From contig NZ_KQ948549.1 of NCBI RefSeq assembly GCF_001514125.1, positions 949,769 to 1,013,768 of the forward strand: a DNA stretch of 64,000 nt, given 5' to 3'. A program made the position numbers and the translations under genes. The notes beneath the pieces are model-generated. The model had not been told where the DNA came from. It saw nothing but the letters and a program-made list of their open reading frames with translations, and did no database searches. Source of the DNA: Streptomyces longwoodensis (GTDB lineage: Bacteria; Actinomycetota; Actinomycetes; Streptomycetales; Streptomycetaceae). Shown piece after piece: positions 60,184-64,000 of this stretch (position 1 is its first letter; each line of letters starts with the position of its first letter).

Positions 60184-61392
60184 TCACAGGAAGCGCCGGA
60201 TCGGGATGACCGCGGCCTCCTTGGCGCGCTGCCGGACCGGCCGGCGCTTCCACCGTTCGAGGTCCATCTCCACGCTGCGCTCCACGTCGGCGTCGTAGTC
60301 GGCGTCCAGCACGGCGGTGAACTCCTCGTCGAGGACCGCGAGCATGACCTCCTCGTCGTGGTCCATCGACCGGCGGTTGAAGTTGGTGGACCCGATGAGC
60401 GAGGCCACCGAGTCCACGGTGATGATCTTGGCGTGCATCATCGTCGGCTGGAACTGCCGGATGCGCACCCCCGCCTCCAGCAGGCGCTCGTAGTAGTGCT
60501 GGCCGGCGAGCCGGCAGGCGCGCTGGTCGGTGTACGGGCCGGGCAGCAGGATCTCCACCCGCACGCCCCGGCGAGCGGTGTGGCACAACAGGTCGATGAA
60601 GTACGGGTCCGGCGCGAAGTAGGCCGTGGCGAGGCGGAAGCGCTCCTCGGCGGAGGTCAGCATGACCCGGATCAGGGTCTGCATGTCCTGCCAGCCGAGG
60701 CTCGCCGAGCCGCGCACCACCTGGACGACCGACGAGCCGGGCTGCCGGTGCTCGGTGAACCGGTCGCGGTCGTCGAAGAGCTCGTCGTGGCACTCGGCCC
60801 AGTTCTGGGCGAAGGCCGCGGCGATGCCGTCCACCGCGGGGCCGCGCACCTGGACGTGCGTGTCCCTCCACTCGTCGGGGGTGCGGGCGTCGCCGCACCA
60901 CTCCTCCGCGATGCCGACCCCGCCGGTGAACGCCGTGTCCTCGTCGACGATCAGCGCCTTGCGGTGGCAGCGGTGGTTCTGCTTGAACGGCGACAGCCAG
61001 ACGGGCTTGCGGAACCAGGCGACCTGCACCCCGGCCTCGTCCATCAGGTCCAGCAGGTCCGGCTCGATCTCCTTGGCGCCGAAACCGTCGAGCAGCAGCC
61101 GCACCCGCACGCCCGCCTCGGCGCGGTCGGCCAGGGCGGCGGCGAAGTCGCGGGCGATCTGGCCGCGCCAGTACACGAACGTCATCATGTCGATCGTGTG
61201 GCGGGCACCCCGGATCGCCGCGAGCATCGCGGGGAAGATCTCGTCGCCGTTGCGCAGGGGGATCAGTTCGTTGCCCTCGGTGGCGGCCACGCCGATCAGC
61301 CGCTCCAGGCGGCGACGCAGGCGTTGCTTACGGGCCTCCGCGTCGAGTGCGCCGTGCGGCACGGCGGAGACGGGTATGCCGTCGAGGATCAC
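60184..61392 (-). CDS. Phospholipase D-family cardiolipin synthase-like protein
   Basis: A 402-residue PLD-fold enzyme. Two HKD motifs are present: HRCHRKALIVDEDTAFTGGV (about residues 139-158) and MMHAKIITVDSVASLIGSTN (about 320-340). No N-terminal membrane helix is evident, unlike Cls of E. coli; the shorter ClsB/ClsC-like form fits. It could synthesise cardiolipin or hydrolyse phospholipids. GTG 61392 follows AGGAGAG. It converges on the PPOX gene. Confidence 0.9.
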   Translation of the reverse strand: MILDGIPVSAVPHGALDAEARKQRLRRRLERLIGVAATEGNELIPLRNGDEIFPAMLAAIRGARHTIDMMTFVYWRGQIARDFAAALADRAEAGVRVRLLLDGFGAKEIEPDLLDLMDEAGVQVAWFRKPVWLSPFKQNHRCHRKALIVDEDTAFTGGVGIAEEWCGDARTPDEWRDTHVQVRGPAVDGIAAAFAQNWAECHDELFDDRDRFTEHRQPGSSVVQVVRGSASLGWQDMQTLIRVMLTSAEERFRLATAYFAPDPYFIDLLCHTARRGVRVEILLPGPYTDQRACRLAGQHYYERLLEAGVRIRQFQPTMMHAKIITVDSVASLIGSTNFNRRSMDHDEEVMLAVLDEEFTAVLDADYDADVERSVEMDLERWKRRPVRQRAKEAAVIPIRRFL

Positions 61393-61544
61393 GCGGACTC
61401 TCCTGGCGGGTCGAAGGAACAGACGGCGAGCCCGGCCAACGGCCGGACCCAGAGGAGCGGATGCCCGCCAACCGTGAGCTCACGCGCGGCGTCGTCCACG
61501 GCGTGGCTCACGCGGCGCTGTGGCCGACCGGAGAGAGACACCGC

Positions 61545-62138
61545 CTACGGCGAAGACGGGCCGGTCGGCGGTCGCCAGCCGTGGGCGAGGAAGTCGAAGA
61601 CCTCCTCGACGGCGGCCCTGTGGTCCTTCTGGCCCTGTGCCAGGGCGGGGACCTCCAGCACGAAACGGGCGAGCGCGGTGCAGGCCAGGGTGTCGTGGTC
61701 GACCCCGAACTCGTCGGCGATGGCCGCGCCGAGGGTGTCGGTATGGCGGGCCCACATGCGTTCGGCGTAAGCGCGCAGCGCCGGTGTGGAGTCGACCAGG
61801 TGGTTGAACTCCTGGCGCTGCGGGTGGGACGCGATCGGCAGCCAGGTGTCGAGCACGTGCCGGCGCAGGGCGTCGAGGACGCTCTCGCCGGGCCCGCGGT
61901 CCCGCACCGCGGCGACCAGCCGGGCGTCGTTGCCCTCCTCCTGGTCGAAGACCAGGGCTTCCTTGCCGGTGAAGTGCTTGAAGACGGTGGCGGTCGACAC
62001 GTCCGCCTGCTCGGCGACGTCCCGGATGCTCACCCGGTCGTAGCCGCGCTCCATGAAGAGCTGGAGCGCGGCGTCCGCGATCGCCTGCCGGGTCGCCGCC
62101 TTCTTGCGTTCCCGGCGGCCGACGAGGGGTTCGGTCAT
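61545..62138 (-). CDS. TetR-family regulator
   Basis: A 197-residue TetR. The HTH is AIADAALQLFMERGYDRVSIRDVAEQADVSTATVFKHFTGKEAL-like and complete; the ligand domain (WLPIASHPQRQEFNHLVDST, WARHTDTLGAAIADEFG) is of the MftR/AcrR type. The start ATG at 62138 lies 106 bp from the divergent TetX-like monooxygenase, whose promoter overlaps a CCGACA/TGTCGG repeat. It probably represses that gene and itself. Confidence 0.92.
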   Translation of the reverse strand: MTEPLVGRRERKKAATRQAIADAALQLFMERGYDRVSIRDVAEQADVSTATVFKHFTGKEALVFDQEEGNDARLVAAVRDRGPGESVLDALRRHVLDTWLPIASHPQRQEFNHLVDSTPALRAYAERMWARHTDTLGAAIADEFGVDHDTLACTALARFVLEVPALAQGQKDHRAAVEEVFDFLAHGWRPPTGPSSP

Positions 62139-62175
62139 GAGGCCACTCTACCCGACAGTGGAACAGGGCAATCAG

Positions 62176-62204
62176 TTGTCGGATTCTACTTTTATCCATA
62201 GTCT
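62176..62204 (+). promoter_or_regulatory. Candidate promoter of TetX-like monooxygenase, with flanking repeat
   Basis: TTGTCG (62176-62181), a 17-bp spacer and TAGTCT (62199-62204) fit an HrdB-type promoter 40 bp before the start. The inverted pair CCGACA (62152-62157) / TGTCGG (62177-62182) overlaps the -35 and may be the TetR operator. Confidence 0.55.
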
Positions 62205-62243
62205 CCTTTCATTCCCCTCCCGTACCTGTGAAAGGGAACTCCC

Positions 62244-63389
62244 GTGACTCCTTCTCCGCACCCCACCCGGGCCCGGACGGCGATCGTCGGCGCCGGCCCC
62301 GGCGGGCTGACGTGCGCCCGCATCCTCCAGCGGCACGGCCTCGAGGTCACCGTGTACGACCGCGACCCCGGACCGGGCGCGCGCAACCAGGGCGGCACCC
62401 TGGACCTGCACGCGGACAACGGCCAGGTGGCCCTGCGCGAGGCCGGTCTCCTCGACGCGTTCTTCGAACTGGCCCGCCCCGAAGGCCAGGAGATGCGCCT
62501 ATTGGACCCGACCGGCGCCCTCCTCGCCCACCGGCGTCCCGGCCCCGGCGAGTTGTTCAAGCCGGAGATCGACCGCGGCCGGCTGCGCGACCTGCTGCTC
62601 GGCTCCCTCCGTCCCGGCACGGTGCACTGGGGCCACGCGCTCCGGCGCATCAGCGGGCCGGCCACCGGACCCCGGACCCTGCACTTCACCGACGGCACCA
62701 CCGCCGAGGCCGACCTCGTCATCGGCGCCGACGGGGCCTTCTCCCGGGTGCGCCCGGACGTGTCCCCCGCCGTCCCGGCCCACACCGGGGTCAGCTTCCT
62801 GGAGGCGTGGTTCTCCGACGTCGAGGACCGCCACCCGGACCTCGCCGGGCTGGTGGGCCAGGGCAGCGCCCACGCCGCCGACGGCGAACGCGCCGTGTTC
62901 GCCCAGCGCAACAGCAACGACCACATCCGCGTCTACCTCGTCCAGCGCGTCCCGGCCGACTGGATCGCGGCGAGCGGCCTGACGCCGAAGGACACCGCCG
63001 GCATCCGCGCGCTGCTGCTGGAGCGCTACGCCCACTGGTCGCCCCGGATGCGCCGGATGCTCACCGACAACGACGGCCCGTACGTGGACCGCCCGATCTT
63101 CGCGCTCCCGGTGCCGCATACCTGGCAACACAGCCCCACCGTGACCCTGTTGGGCGACGCCGCGCACCTGATGCCGCCGCTCGGCGTCGGCGTCAACCTC
63201 GCCCTGCTCGACGCGGCCGAACTGGCCCTCGCGCTCGCGAACGCGGCCACCGTCGACGACGCCCTGCACGCGTACGAGAAGACCATGCTGCCCCGCTCGG
63301 CCGAGACGGCCCACGCCCTGGAGGGCGGCGCCGAGCACCTGTTGAGCACGGAGGCACCGGACCTCGGCGAGGAGCCACCCCGGCACTGA
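62244..63389 (+). CDS. TetX-like FAD-dependent monooxygenase, second copy
   Basis: A 381-residue class A flavoprotein monooxygenase. The Rossmann motif is AIVGAGPGGLTCARILQRHG, the TetX-type motif is GGTLDLHADNGQVALREAG, the middle FAD motif is ADLVIGADGAFSRVRPD and the C-terminal one TVTLLGDAAHLMPPLGVGVN. It is clearly related to the enzyme at 7094-8236 but with a different local regulator. Sequence relationship to tetracycline-inactivating TetX does not prove that activity. GTG 62244 follows AAAGGGA. It is divergent from the TetR gene. Confidence 0.92.
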   Translation: MTPSPHPTRARTAIVGAGPGGLTCARILQRHGLEVTVYDRDPGPGARNQGGTLDLHADNGQVALREAGLLDAFFELARPEGQEMRLLDPTGALLAHRRPGPGELFKPEIDRGRLRDLLLGSLRPGTVHWGHALRRISGPATGPRTLHFTDGTTAEADLVIGADGAFSRVRPDVSPAVPAHTGVSFLEAWFSDVEDRHPDLAGLVGQGSAHAADGERAVFAQRNSNDHIRVYLVQRVPADWIAASGLTPKDTAGIRALLLERYAHWSPRMRRMLTDNDGPYVDRPIFALPVPHTWQHSPTVTLLGDAAHLMPPLGVGVNLALLDAAELALALANAATVDDALHAYEKTMLPRSAETAHALEGGAEHLLSTEAPDLGEEPPRH

Positions 63390-63554
63390 GGACCCGACCG
63401 GTCAGGAACTGGTCCGGTCAGGGACCCGGCCGGCCAGTCATGCGTCCCGTCAGGAACAGATCGGCGGCGCCGGGTTGTTCAGCACGTTGATCATGCTCGG
63501 CGAGGGGTCTTCGCTCGGCGGGCGCCCCGTGTACCGAGACAGAGGAAGTACCCC

Positions 63555-63986
63555 ATGTTCCAGCGCATTCTCCTCGCCGTCGACTCCGGCCCCGCCAACC
63601 GGTCCGTCGTACGCCTGGCCGGCGACCTGGCCCGGCTGACCGGGGCCCGGGCCAGGGTCGTGCACGTCGCCGCGTCGTCCGCGACGCTCGCCGCCGTCGT
63701 GTCCCTGGAGGACGACGCGGAGGCGAAGCTCGTCCTCGACGAGGCCGTGACGGCGCTGCGGGACGCGGGTGTCGAGGCCGACGGTGTCGTGGCGCGTGCC
63801 CTGACGACGCAGATAGCCGCCGCCGTCTCCGCCGCCGCCGAGGAGTGGGACGCCGACCTGATCGTCCTCAGCCCCCACCACCGCGGTGCCCTGGAGGCCC
63901 TCATCAGCCCCCGCGTCAGCGACGCCGTCGCGCACAGCACCCGGGCCGCCGTACTCCTCGCCCCCGAGGACACCACCGGTCACTGA
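63555..63986 (+). CDS. Universal stress protein, single domain
   Basis: A 143-residue UspA protein. The N-terminus MFQRILLAVDSGPANRSVVR and the segment WDADLIVLSPHHRGALEALISPRVSDAVAHSTRAAVLL fit the fold; the G-x2-G-x9-G-S ATP-binding pattern is replaced by SPHHRGALEALISP, so it may be a non-ATP-binding type. GAGGAAGTACCCC precedes ATG 63555. It is monocistronic; the 165 bp upstream have short GGTCAGG/GGTCCGG repeats of unknown meaning. Confidence 0.9.
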   Translation: MFQRILLAVDSGPANRSVVRLAGDLARLTGARARVVHVAASSATLAAVVSLEDDAEAKLVLDEAVTALRDAGVEADGVVARALTTQIAAAVSAAAEEWDADLIVLSPHHRGALEALISPRVSDAVAHSTRAAVLLAPEDTTGH

Positions 63987-64000
63987 TCCGAGCACGAGCA

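Overview
The window is chromosomal DNA from a high-GC actinomycete, almost certainly Streptomyces. Third-codon positions are nearly saturated with G/C, GTG starts and GGAGG-type ribosome sites are common, and the gene families are typical of the genus (WhiB, ANTAR, SpoIIE-type PP2C, LuxR-LAL, mycothiol-type DinB, DUF1996, FAD monooxygenase/TetR pairs). The density of regulators, secreted enzymes, pseudogenes and one natural-product cluster suggests an accessory chromosome arm. I saw no tRNA, rRNA, CRISPR array or insertion sequence.

Layout. 1-7 kb: the end of a TetR gene and an MFS exporter, then a LacI regulator beside a secreted GH16 glucanase and a CBM6-DUF1996 protein. 7-16 kb: a TetX-like FAD monooxygenase with its own TetR and matching operators, then a co-directional stress/redox cluster (SRPBCC, carotenoid-desaturase-like oxidoreductase, SDR, Tudor-like and Pyr_excise proteins), a MerR/SDR/NTF2 group and a decayed ADP-ribosylglycohydrolase. 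16-19 kb: a Tat-exported GH127 arabinofuranosidase with a ricin lectin domain. 19-27 kb: a DosR/DevS-type hypoxia/NO module (universal stress protein, ABC exporter, flavohaemoprotein, OsdR-like regulator, OsdK-like GAF-GAF kinase).

27-32 kb: a complete class II lasso peptide cluster on the minus strand in the order precursor A, cyclase C, RRE B1, protease B2, exporter D. The predicted core is 17 residues with a Gly1-Asp9 ring. Perfect stem-loops lie in the 5' leader and between A and C. 32-40 kb: envelope-stress genes, namely ANTAR-GAF, a two-component pair, VanZ, and a BlaI/M56 sensor divergent from a DedA-PAP2-PAP2 operon, with twin BlaI-type operators between them.

40-64 kb: mixed accessory genes. 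They include an 18-bp x5 tandem repeat, an inositol-polyphosphate phosphatase, a LAL regulator, a truncated M4 protease propeptide, TspO, WhiB, a PP2C phosphatase, an NB-ARC-TPR protein divergent from a secreted ricin lectin, an orphan ParA with a small partner, a PLD/cardiolipin synthase, a second TetR/TetX-like monooxygenase pair and a second universal stress protein.

The most novel items are the lasso peptide, the BlaI-controlled lipid-carrier recycling locus, the OsdR-box set, and a 43-bp patch of GH127 sequence inside the pseudogene. All functions are inferred from protein motifs read by eye; no database search was run.
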